The position numbers and the translations under genes are program-made. This document shows positions 45,029-57,000 of a DNA stretch of 64,000 nt, piece by piece. The notes beneath the pieces were generated by a model. The model worked only from the letters and a program-made list of their open reading frames with translations. It was not told where the DNA came from and searched no databases. Position 1 is the first letter of the stretch, and each line of letters starts with the position of its first letter. The DNA is from Lactobacillus paragasseri. Lineage in GTDB: Bacteria; Bacillota; Bacilli; Lactobacillales; Lactobacillaceae. The stretch spans positions 1 to 64,000 of the forward strand of contig NZ_AP018549.1 of NCBI RefSeq assembly GCF_003584685.1, in the 5' to 3' direction.

Positions 45029-47650
45029 ATGTCAGTTGTTGTGAAATATATAGATTTAGATAATAATTCAGCTGAATTGGCAAGTTCAGAAGAATTGAAT
45101 GGAAAAGCAGGAGAAAGAATTAACTATCATACAGCAGAAGAAGTCCAAAAGCTAACAGCTGCTGGTTATGTATTGATTAATAATTCGTTTGATCCAAATA
45201 ATGAAGTACATTTTTTTGATGAAACTTCTCAAGAATACAAGCTCACTTTTAAACATGGTCAAGAAGAAGTAACTGCTAAGAATCTAAAATATGATTGTCA
45301 ATTAAATGATGTACAACTTAAAGGAAAGCAAGTAGTTCATTATACAGGCCTTGAAAAAGATATTCCTGACAATGTAGTTGAAGTCACTTTTAATAGGAAA
45401 ATTATTTACGACAAAGTTACTAAGCAGAAAGTTTCACTTAGTGCCTGGCAACCAGAAAAGTATTATTTGCCTTTAGTTGCTACTCCTGCCGTTTTAGATT
45501 ACACGCCAGATAAAGCGGTAATTGGCGGAGAAGCTGTTACAGTTCAAAAACCTAAGCATGAGTATGTCGTTACTTATTTGCCTAATAAGAAAAATGCTAG
45601 AAGGCAGAAGGCTGAAATCAAGTTTATTGATATTGATGATAGTAATCAAGAATTAGCTAGCTCTGGCAAATTAAAAGGTAAACCCGGCAAAGAAATTTCT
45701 TACAGTACGACAGAAATTTTGAAAGAACTGACAGATAAAGGATATGAAGTCGTTACTAATGACTTTGATTCTAATGACCAGAAGCCTGTCTTTGGAAATA
45801 GTAGAGATTACATTCAAACCTTTATTATTGCTTTAAGACATAAAAAGCAAGCCGTTAATTCTGATCATCTTTCTTCCGAAATTGACCATCGTCTTTATGA
45901 AAAAGAAGTACATCGCCGAATTACCTTTTCAGGTTTAAACGGTCAACAGTTAGATGATATAGTTCAAACTGCTGTCTTAAAACGTAGTCTAACAATGGAC
46001 ATGGTTACTAAAAAAATTATCCCAGGCGAATACACTAGTCAGTGGCAAAGCACAGAAACATATCCTTCAGTGGCCGTTCCCGTTGTTGCAGGATATCATA
46101 CTAAAACTAAAGAAGTAGTAGCTTGTCCCGTAATAGAAAAAGACATAAGTGAAGAAGTTAAGTATTATGCAAATGGTTATTTGATTCCAGTTGATGCAAA
46201 TCATAATAAGCTTTCTGAAATAGATAAGAAGCAATTAATTACTAATTCTATTGATCCAACGAAAGCAATTCTCCCTAAATTAGAGCTTGAAAATGTCGTC
46301 TTAAAGCCAATTAAAGAGGTAAAAATTGAAGATCCGGGGCGAGATTATGAGGTTCCATACTTATTAGTTCATAAATATATTGCCGTTGATGAGAAGCATC
46401 CTAAAAAGGAAGTAAGTCCAGCATATTATAGAAGAATTGTGACAGCTCGCGTTCATTATCAAGGTGCTGGCGCGTTGACTCCTGCTGACGCAGAACAGAC
46501 AGTTACCTGGACAAGAACAGTAACCTATGACGAAGTAAGTAGAGAAATCATTGATAATGGAATGTACACGACAAAATGGTTAGCTGATAAAGATATCTTT
46601 GAAGCAACCCCTACGCCAGTTATTAAGGGCTTTTGCGCTGATATTGGCTTAATTGGCGAACATCCAGTTACAGAAACAGACTTGATGGCGACTGTTACTT
46701 ATGCGCCAGTTGGAAAAATGATCCCAATTGATGAACATGGAAATGAAATAAAAAATGCCATGCGATCACCATATATTAATGATCCATATGATCCAGTACG
46801 GGTACTTTTTACCGAGGAAGTTCCAGAAGTACAAGGATATGCTCCGGTTAACAATACAATTTCGGTTAATGATCCATTTTCCGATACCAAGGTAACTTAT
46901 ACCTTGAAGCCCCGTTATATTCCAGTGAATAGTGAACACCCATATCGCCCGATCAAGCCAACGATGTATAGTGTGCCAGTTAAGGAAACAGTCAAATATC
47001 AGGGAGCAGGAGAGCAAACACCAACGGCTCGTTTGCAAGCTGCACGATGGACTAGAACATTAACAGCCGATGAAAATACCAGTGAATTAATAGACAATGG
47101 TAAATATACAACAGCTTGGAAAGTTGATAAGAATCACTATGCTGCAGTAAAAACGCCGGTAATTGATGGCTATCATGCTGATAAGAATATTATTGAAGCA
47201 AAAGAAGTTAAAAAAGCTGATCTTAATTTTTCTGTAGTTTATCAAGCTAATGGACGTATAGTACCAGTGGATGCAAAAGACAATTCGTTAGTTGGTGTTG
47301 AGCAACCATCATATGTAACTGATCCAGAAGATGCAACAAAGGTATTACCAAAACAAGGTGTACCTAGAATTTTGAATTATGTACCAGAACAAGAAGTGAT
47401 TACGGTAGGAGATGCAGGAGAAGATACACGAGTTAAATATTACACATTTAGCGAATGGAGTGAATTAAAAGCTAAGAAAAAGGCTGAACAAAAACATAAA
47501 AATTTAAAAACAAAGAAACCGATTGAAAATAAAGATGAGCAAGAAAAGAAGGAAAAAGTAGAAGAAAAGCCATTAAAATCGGCTGAAGAAGAGAAGAAAT
47601 CTGAGAAAAAAGATACCGGGTTGAAAGCTATGTTTTCTTGGCTTAAGTAG
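45029..47650 (+). CDS. Leaderless mucus-binding-repeat protein
   Basis: The 873-residue product is made of Mub/MucBP-like modules: MucBP-type units start VVVKYIDLDNNSAELAS (about 3-85) and KAEIKFIDIDDSNQELAS (about 190-285), alternating with longer B1-like units recognisable by repeats of HYxG...TPxD, RTxTxD and NGxIIPVD. The last part (about 812-873) is Lys/Glu-rich and ends KAMFSWLK. There is no hydrophobic signal peptide at the start; an in-frame TAA lies 6 bases before the ATG, and there is no LPXTG or membrane segment at the end. A ribosome binding site GAGGGAA precedes the ATG. Secretion by a non-classical route, or a cytoplasmic role, are both open. Confidence 0.88.
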   Translation: MSVVVKYIDLDNNSAELASSEELNGKAGERINYHTAEEVQKLTAAGYVLINNSFDPNNEVHFFDETSQEYKLTFKHGQEEVTAKNLKYDCQLNDVQLKGKQVVHYTGLEKDIPDNVVEVTFNRKIIYDKVTKQKVSLSAWQPEKYYLPLVATPAVLDYTPDKAVIGGEAVTVQKPKHEYVVTYLPNKKNARRQKAEIKFIDIDDSNQELASSGKLKGKPGKEISYSTTEILKELTDKGYEVVTNDFDSNDQKPVFGNSRDYIQTFIIALRHKKQAVNSDHLSSEIDHRLYEKEVHRRITFSGLNGQQLDDIVQTAVLKRSLTMDMVTKKIIPGEYTSQWQSTETYPSVAVPVVAGYHTKTKEVVACPVIEKDISEEVKYYANGYLIPVDANHNKLSEIDKKQLITNSIDPTKAILPKLELENVVLKPIKEVKIEDPGRDYEVPYLLVHKYIAVDEKHPKKEVSPAYYRRIVTARVHYQGAGALTPADAEQTVTWTRTVTYDEVSREIIDNGMYTTKWLADKDIFEATPTPVIKGFCADIGLIGEHPVTETDLMATVTYAPVGKMIPIDEHGNEIKNAMRSPYINDPYDPVRVLFTEEVPEVQGYAPVNNTISVNDPFSDTKVTYTLKPRYIPVNSEHPYRPIKPTMYSVPVKETVKYQGAGEQTPTARLQAARWTRTLTADENTSELIDNGKYTTAWKVDKNHYAAVKTPVIDGYHADKNIIEAKEVKKADLNFSVVYQANGRIVPVDAKDNSLVGVEQPSYVTDPEDATKVLPKQGVPRILNYVPEQEVITVGDAGEDTRVKYYTFSEWSELKAKKKAEQKHKNLKTKKPIENKDEQEKKEKVEEKPLKSAEEEKKSEKKDTGLKAMFSWLK

Positions 47651-47698
47651 TTATATAACAAATTTAGTATAGATTTTTTGTTATATAAAAATATAAAC

Positions 47699-47739
47699 AA
47701 AAGCGCTATTTCTGTATACATATAGAAATGGCGTTTTTT
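47699..47739 (+). terminator. Terminator after first leaderless gene
   Basis: GCGCTATTTCT/AGAAATGGCGT with one G-U type pair and a 10-base loop, followed by TTTTTT. Confidence 0.75.
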
Positions 47740-48046
47740 ATTGTGAAAATATAACTACGAGTAAAAATTACTTTATAAAAGATAAAATAACAAATGAACA
47801 TTTTTTATTACTTTATTATGTAAAAACAACATATAAAATTCGGATATTATTCATAAAATAAACACACTTTTTTGAATAAAAACCAGCTAAATCCTATAAA
47901 AACGCTCGTTATAATAGACCATATATTGAATTAAATAACCACTTGACCTATTTTTGGAATAAAAAATATTTGTTATAATAACACTAACATTTAAATAGTA
48001 TGACCAAAATGTGTGATTATATGATATTAAACGGAGGTAAAGAGGG
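47740..48046 (+). promoter_or_regulatory. Promoter region of the giant adhesin
   Basis: A 307-bp AT-rich gap. Two GTTATAATA sequences contain consensus -10 hexamers (47910-47915 and 47974-47979). TTGACC at 47943 is too far (25 bases) from the second -10 to be its -35. The transcript leader from 47974 would be about 65 bases. A strong GGAGG (48033-48037) and GAGGG precede the ATG. No repeats beyond these were seen. Confidence 0.5.
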
Positions 48047-51000
48047 ATGTTATCTAAGAATAACTACCAAGAACGTTTAAGAAAAATGGATGATAAACAA
48101 GAACGTTTTTCAATCCGTAAGTTTTCTGTTGGTGCAGCTTCTGTATTGGTTGGTACAGCTATATTGAGCATGCAAAATGTTCAAACTGTACGTGCCGATG
48201 CAACAACTGATACTGAAAAAGGCACAACTGATGTAACATCAAAAAATGATGAACAAAATAAGCAAAAAGCTTATAACCAAGTTGTTTCTGAAGATCAAAA
48301 TAAGTCAAGCAAAACTACTGATACTACGATGGAGGGTCAAGATAGCAAGGTAGCTTCTTTTAGTGCGTCTAAAAATGAAGGTACATTTGCAGAAACCTCT
48401 AGTGAAGACAAGACTGCATCAACTGCTGATGCAACTGAGAATAAGACGTCAGATACTACTAAAGCAATTGAAGATAATAAAGTTGATGCAGTAGCAGATA
48501 AGAGTACTGAAAACAAGGCTAACACTGATGCAACTCAGGAAAGTAGTGATAGTAAGTCAACTGAAAATAAAACTACTGATGCGCAAAAGGTAGAATCTAA
48601 AGTTGCAACTACTAAAGCAACAACTGATACTGCTAACTCAGTTAAGTCAGCATCAACTACTAGTACTGATAAAACTACTTCAGTAAACACTACGACTTTC
48701 AATACTAATCAATCTTCAACTGCAGCATTATTTTCAGCCTCAGCATTGAGTGAAAGTAAAGCATTGGCTGCAACTCCACGTGCAAGTTCAGCTACTACTA
48801 ATACTCAGGCTAAGAACAATAATTACAAACTTGTAACTAGTGCAAGTGCACTTCAACAAGCAATTAATAGTGGAGTAGCTGGTGTTAACATCGATAGAAG
48901 TATTGATGCTTCTAACGTTGATTTAGCAATTACCAATACTTTTGCGATTGTTGGTATTAATGATGCTGCTGTCCTTAACTTAGGTCAAAAATCTCTTAAT
49001 AACTCTGGTAACTTAACTCTTCAAGATATTACTATCAATGGTGCTGTTTCTGGTAATGGTACTGTTAACATTAAGGGTAATGTTACTTCTAATGTCAGTG
49101 AAAATAACTCACTTATTAAAGGTGCAACAGTTGATGCAGCTAATGCAGCTTTAAAAGATCAAACAAGTACTGGTACGATTGGAACACAAGGTACAAGTTG
49201 GGCAAGTGGTAGCAGTAATCAAAATGGTTGGACAGTTAAAGGTTGGAATTATGCAAACTTTAGTGGTTCTAAGGTTAATGTAGCAGCTGATGCTAACTTG
49301 ACTATTAATCGTTCAGCAATCGGTGATGGTATTCATTTAGCAAATAATGGTACAGTTAACGTTGCTGACGGCGGTCAGTTGACTATTAATATGAATACTA
49401 ACAACGATTTAAATACTACTGCTCGTTATCACAATGCAGGTATTTTCGCTGTGGGTAATGGTAACCTCACTACTGGTTATAAGTCAGTTGTTACATTAAA
49501 TACGAGTATCGGTCAAGGTATTGCCATGACTGGTATGAGACCTTATGTTACTGATACTGATGTTTTTGGCGGCTATAGCGCTCGTGATCGTGGCGATGGA
49601 TCAGGTCAAATTAATTTAGGTCAGTATTCAACTTTGAACTTCACTGGACGTGATGGTGTTATTTTAGGTAATAACTCTAATTTTAACGTTGGTGATAGTG
49701 CAAACGTTCACTTTGAAAACAAGGGCCGTGGTGTTGCCCTTGATTTAGCTGCTAATAGTAATATTAATATTGATGATCACGCTGTAACTTATTTCCATTC
49801 TGTTGGAAAGACTACTACTAACGCACTTGGTAATACTGTTGGCGCTTCAGGTAGCTTTAGTGGCTATAACTATATTGGTGTAAACGAAGGCGGTAACATC
49901 ACTGTTGGTCAATTTGCAACATTTAGAGTTATTCTTGAAGGTCGTGGCAACAATAATTATGATGATGTTGTTTCGTTAGACTCACAAAATTCTAATACCA
50001 ATGCTGCTTTTACCTCCAAAACTGGTGCAATTGTAGATATCCGTGATGACAACACTAACTTCTATGCTGAATTAATTTCATTCCCATTAGGTACATCTAA
50101 CACTAGAATTGATATCCATGATCCATTAATGCTTAACTTACAGCGTTACTCAAGTGGTGGTCCAACTACTGGCTGGATGCCAATTGGTGGAGATATGATC
50201 AATACAACATCGAACCAATATACTGCTAACTTAATTTATATGAGTGGTAGTAAAGGTGTATTTAGTGTAGATGGTACTGATTACGTTGTTTATCAAAAAA
50301 TTAAGTCTGATGGTTCTAAGCAAATTTGGTTAAACGTTAATGGCGTTAATATTCCAATGAGCGGATTCCAAACTAAAGATATTTGGAATAATCAGGCAAA
50401 CCCTGATGTATCAATTAAAGGTACCGACTTAACAAGTGGAATTAGAGCTAACCAAGTTCACAATTATGATGGTACCCCATTAACTGGTAAGGATGCACCA
50501 TACTACGGTATTTCTACTCAACGTGCTAGTCAACAAATCTGGTTCCCACACAAGACCCAAATGGAAGTGGTTGGCAGCCATACCAATACCATTAAATATG
50601 TTTACGAAGACGGTACTCCAGTACTTGATGAAAATGGTAATCAAATTGTTAAAACACAAAACCTTAATTTGACTCGTAAACTTACTCTTGATATCACCGA
50701 TGACAAGATTGAAGAAATTCAAAAATATGCTTTAACACATAATGCTGATCAAACTTTAGAGTATATTAAGAATGCACAAAGTGTAAGTGAAGACTCTGGT
50801 TGGGTTTATGCTGATGCTCAAGGTAATACCGTTACTGATCCATATGCTACAGTTGTTTCTCCAGTTGAGGATGGTTACACTGCTTCTATTAAATCTTCAA
50901 ATGTTCCTGGAATCACTGAGGGAGCAGATGGAACTTCTGTAACTGCTAAATTGCAGTACAAAGAAGATCTTGTTCAAAATGGTGAGTTATCAAATAACTA

Positions 51001-54000
51001 TAAACAAAACGGACTTAGTGCAATTTTACCTGACAACTACGAAACTGTAGTTGTTTACAAGAAGGCAAAAGAAGTAACAAATACTCTTAAGTTCTACGAC
51101 GATACAACTAAGTCATACATCACTAATATTGCTGATCAAACTGCAACTGGTAAAGAAAATGATGATGTTAACTTTAAAGATGGAGCAAGTACTGTAAAGT
51201 CATTAGAAGATCAAGGATACAAGTTTGTTAATGTAACCGATGGTACTCCTGATGATACTAATGTAACTGTTTTATCTGGTGACACATTTAGTGATGTTGA
51301 TTTCGGTAAATTTGGTAAAGACGGCAAGACATTTGTAGTCTACTTAACTCATAAAGTAGTTCCAGTAACTCCTGATACTCCAAATGTTCCATCAAACAGT
51401 AAAGTTTCTAAAGACGACCTTACTAAGTCAGCAACTCGTACTATTCACTATGTCGAAAATGATCAAAATGGTGCGGAATTAAAAGAATCAACTGTTCAAA
51501 CTGTAAACTACACTGGTACTGCATATGTTGATGTGGTAACTGGTCAAATGGTAAATGCTAAGGCTGATGGTAAAGATGCTCAGGGCAATACTACTTATGT
51601 AGTTGATACTGACAACAAGAAGCAACCATCAATTGCTTGGACTACAGATAACGATGGTAAGTTTGCTCAAGTTACTCCAGATGCAAGCATCAAGAAGGGC
51701 GATGATACTTGGACAACTGGTGTAAAATCTGTTGATGAGAAGAATGCTCCGGATGTTTCAACTATCACTGGCAAGACAACTAATGAAGATGTCTATGTAC
51801 CATATACTTTAAGCCAAAAAACATATACTGGTACCAAGGAAACTACGAGCGTTACACGTGTAATTAACTATCTTGATAATGAAACTAAACAACCAGTTTC
51901 AGATGCCGTAAAACAAACAGCTACTTTATCTCGTACACGAATTAAGGACGAAAAAGGTAACGTAATTGGTTACGGTAGTGTTTCTGAAGATGGTCATAGT
52001 TACACTTTAAATAATGACTGGACTATTGATAACAATGGATGGGTAGCTCAAGTTTCACCAGATGAAACTGCTAAGGGTTACAAGAAGACTCCTCACTTTG
52101 AAGATGGTAAGGACGCTTCAACTGTTGCTGCTGATGCTCCAAGTATAACTGATCCACAAGATGTTACAGTTAATGTCTTCTACGATCACGACACTACTCC
52201 AGTAACTCCTGACAAGCCAGGTCATGGTTTAACCCACGATGACTTAAACAAAGATGTTACTAGAACTATCAACTATGTAGATACGACTGGTGCTGCAGTT
52301 AACGGTGCTCCAGATGGTAAGAGTACATACACTCAGACTGCTCACTTCACTCGTACTGCTATCGTTGATAAGGTAAACGATAAATTACTTGGTTACGAAA
52401 TTAACGGTGATGGTTCTGTTGATATTACTCCAGATGCTGGCGACTTTGCCTGGAAGTCAACTGACGCTAATTTACCTGCAGTAACTTCTAAGACTCCTAG
52501 TGAAGTTGGATACGATAGCGTTGATACCCCGGTAGTTCAAGCTACAACTGTTGCTTACAATTCTGAACCAATCAATGTAACTGTAACTTACAGCAAGAAT
52601 GCTCAACAAGGTTCATTCCAAATTCATTACATTGATGAAGATAACAATAATGCAATTCTTCATCAGGATACTGTTTCTGGTAAAATTGGTGATTCTGTAA
52701 CGTACTCAACTGCTGATCAAATTAAGCTTTGGGAAAGCAAAGGATACGTCCTTGACCACGATGGTTACACTACTCAAACTACAATTAATGAAGATAACAA
52801 TGGCAAGACTTACATTGTTTCATTTAAGCATGGACGTAAGAATGGTACTACTGAAACTCTTGTACCAACTGAAACTATTCACTTCCAATATGCAGATGGT
52901 ACTAAAGCAGCTGATGATGTATATGGTAATGCAGGTGACTTTAAGTTCACGCGTACTCCAATTATTGATACTGTAACTGGTCAAGTTGTTGATCCAGGTA
53001 CTTGGAACAAGGAAAGTTACACTTTTGATGATGGTCAAAAGAACGTTAAGGTAATTAATGGCTACGTTGCAGATAAGGTAACTTATGGCAACAGGACTGC
53101 AACTCCAAATGATTTGAATGTTGAAGATACTATAACTTACAGAAAGATCAGCAACATTATCCCAGTTGATGAAAATGGTAACCAAATTCCAGGAACTACT
53201 CCGGTTGACTATAAGAATGATCCGAGTGATCCAACTAAGGTGACCCCAGACGAAGAGAGTCCAAAAGTACCAAGTGGCTGGACAATTTCACCTGACCAAC
53301 CAGAAGGGGTAACTCCAAACACTACTACTAATACTGCTAAGGTAACGCCAGTAGATCCTACTGAGCCAACTAAAGTTGTTTATACTAGGGATGAAGAACC
53401 AGAAGATCTACAATATGCAACTGTAAAGGTTATTTATCATGATGATACAACTGGTCAAGATTTAGAGAGTTGGAGTTCAGATACTAACGGCAATAAGAAG
53501 GAAGTTGGTACAGATACTGGATACACTCAAGCTGATATTAATAGAGTAGTTCAAGGATATGAAGCTAAGGGCTACTACTACGTAACTACTGATGGCACTC
53601 TTCCAACTACTATTCCAGCTGATGGTGCTACTATTGTGGTTCACTTAGCTCACAATCAAATTCCAGTAGGTCCTGATACTCCTGATAAGCACGGTGTTGA
53701 TCCAGATCAAGTCAAGAAGGTATACACTTCAACACTTTACTACCAAGATAGCGAAGGCAAGACCTTAAGTCCTGACCAACAACAAACTTCAACTTGGACT
53801 CGTACAGTTACTGTTGATGCTGTAACTAACCAAATTGTAAATGGTGGTAAATACGACACTAACTGGACTTTACAAGATGCAAATGATCAATACAGCAACT
53901 TTACTGTTCCAGTAGTTGAAGGTTATGTTGCTAGAAAGACTACAAATAACGGTGCAACTGTAACTACTGTTGTTGCAGGTCAAACTAAGGTACAACAAAA

Positions 54001-57000
54001 CTTAGAAGATACTGTTGTTTACAACAAAGTTGGTAAGCTTGTACCAGTAGGTCCAGATGGCAAGACTCCAATTCCAGATGCACCAACTCCAAGTTATCCA
54101 AATGATCCAACCGATCCAACTAAGGTAATTCCAAACGAACCAGTTCCAGACGTTCCAGGTTATACTCCTGTTGATCCAACTCATATAACACCTGAAGATC
54201 CAACTAAGGATACGCCAATTCCTTACACTAAGGATCCAGTAAAGGCTGGTTTAACAGTTCAATATATTGATCAAGATAACAATAATAGCGTAATTAAGTC
54301 AGATGCAGTAAACGGTAATATCGGCGGCAAGATCGACTACAGTACTGCAAGTTCAATTACTGACTTTGAAAATAAAGGCTATGTTCTTGTAACTGATGGC
54401 TTTACTGGTCAAGCAGGGGATGAATTTACTACTGAAAACAACGGTCAAGTTTACAAAGTTGTCTTCAAACACGGAACTCGTCCAGTAACTCCAGAAAACC
54501 CAGCAGATCCAAACAAGCCGGTAGATCCAGACCACCCAGATACACCAACTCCAAGTAATCCAAACTTGAGTAAGGAAGATCTTCAAAAGACAGTAACTCG
54601 CGACTTCACTTACAACTTTACTGATGGTTCAGGTCATGATGTTAGCGAAGCACCACAAACAACAACTTTCACAGGTAAAGGTACTATTGACTTAGTAACT
54701 GGTAACTTAGTAACTGTTGATAAGGATGGCAACATTGTTAACCAACGTGGTCAAATTACTTGGAACAAGACTTCTGATGAATTTGCAAGTGTTGCAGTTA
54801 AGAATGTTGATGGCTATCACGTAGTTTCAACAAAGAACGCTAATACTGATGGTAGTGTAGATGCATTAACTGTAAATCCTAACTCAAATGATGTTCATGT
54901 AGTGGTTACTTACGCTCCAGATGTTCAAGCTGATCAAACTGTAGTTGGTAAGCAAGTTGTTCACTATGTTGATGGTGATAACAATAACGTTAAGTTGATG
55001 GAAGACAACACTAACAGTACTTTCGTCTTTACTTACGATGGTAAGTCTGATAAATGGAATGCAGATAGTCATAAGTATGACAATGCGACTGCTCCAGTAA
55101 TTAATGGTTATGTTGCAGAGAAGAAGACTTATGAAGGTCAAACTGGTACGCCAACCGATCCAAAAAAGGAAATTACTATTGTTTACCACAAGGTTGGTAA
55201 GATTATTCCAGTAGGTCCAGATGGCAAGACTCCAATTCCAAATGTACCAACTCCAAGTTATCCAAATGATCCAACCGATCCAACTAAGGTAATTCCAAAT
55301 GAACCAGTTCCAGACGTTCCAGGAATGACCCCATCAACTCCAACAGTAACACCAGAAGATCCAACTAAGGATACTCCAGTTCCTTATACTAAGGATCCAG
55401 TAAAGGCTGGTTTGACAGTTCAATATATTGATCAAGATAACAATAATAGCGTAATTAAATCAGATGCAGTAAACGGTAATATCGGCGGCAAGATCGACTA
55501 CAGTACTGCAAGTTCAATTACTGACTTTGAAAATAAAGGCTATGTTCTTGTAACTGATGGCTTTACTGGTCAAGCAGGGGATGAATTTACTACTGAAAAC
55601 AACGGTCAAGTTTACAAAGTTGTCTTCAAACACGGAACTCGTCCAGTAACTCCAGAAAACCCAGCAGATCCAAACAAGCCAGTAGATCCAGACCACCCAG
55701 ATACACCAACTCCAAGTAATCCAAACTTGAGTAAGACAGACTTGCAAAAGACGATTACTCGTACAGTTGAATATAAGTATGCAGATGGTACACAAGCACA
55801 TGAACCAGTTAAGCAAGAATTAACATTTACTGGTAAAGGTACTATTGACTTAGTAACTGGTAACTTAGTAACTGTTGATAAAGATGGTAACATTACTAGT
55901 CAAAACGGTAAGATTACTTGGAACCATGACAGTCAAGAATTTGAAGCAGTTCCAGCAATTGATCACGATGGTTACTACATTTCAAGCATTAACCAAAGTA
56001 ATTCAACAGCTAGTGTTGATGGTCAAACAGGTGCTGTAGGTACTGAAACAGTAACTCCAAATAATCAAAACGGTAATATTGTAATTACTTTGACTAGGAA
56101 TCCAGATGTTCCAGTAGCTGCTCAAGGCTCAATTAACTACATCGACGATACTACTGGTCAAACTATTGAAAGTGCAAACTTCTCAGGTAATGTTGGTCAA
56201 AAGATTAATTACACTACTGCTGGTAGCATCAAGAACTGGGAAGCTAAGGGATACAATTTAGTATCTAATAACTTTAAAGATGGCGAAGAAGTATTTACTG
56301 ATGGTAAGAATGCATTTGAAGTGCACTTAGTACACGCTACTACTCCGGTAACACCTGAAAATCCAGGTAAACCAGGTGAACCAGTAAATCCAACTAACCC
56401 AGATGACCCACACAAGTACCCAGATAACTATGTACCACAAGAGTTAGCTAAGACTGTAACGCGTGATGTAACTTATGTTTACGCAGATGGTAGCCAAGCA
56501 GAAGCTCCGGTACATCAAGAAGTTAAGTTTACAGGTAGTGGTTATCTTGACTTAGTAACTGGTGAATACGTAACTGTTGATAATAACGGCAAGATCACTG
56601 GAAAGGGTCAAATTAACTGGACTCCAGAAAGTGCAAACTTTGACGCAACTAAGTCAATTGACACTTCTAAGTACCAAATTGTTGGTATTAAAGAAAATAA
56701 TACTACTGCAAATGTAGATCAGACTACTGGTGTTGTTGCAGGTGAAACAGTAACTCAAAACAGTAACAACAGTTCAATTGTAATTACTTTAGCTGATAAA
56801 CCAGCTCCAGTAGTTGAAAAGGGTTCAATTACTGTAAGAGTTCATGACTTGACTGATAATGTTGACTTACCACAATACGGTAAGGAAAGTGGTGAACAAG
56901 AAGTTGGTACTAGCTTTACTTATGATAAGAGTGCTGTAATTACTGAACTTATTAACAAGGGCTACAAGTTAGTTGATGGTGGTGAAGATGTTCCATCTGA

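Noticed and set aside
45029-47650. The first leaderless gene as a truncated or frameshifted secreted adhesin
   Set aside because: An in-frame TAA 6 bases upstream, a good ribosome binding site at the ATG, and the same leaderless structure in the third gene argue against loss of a signal peptide.
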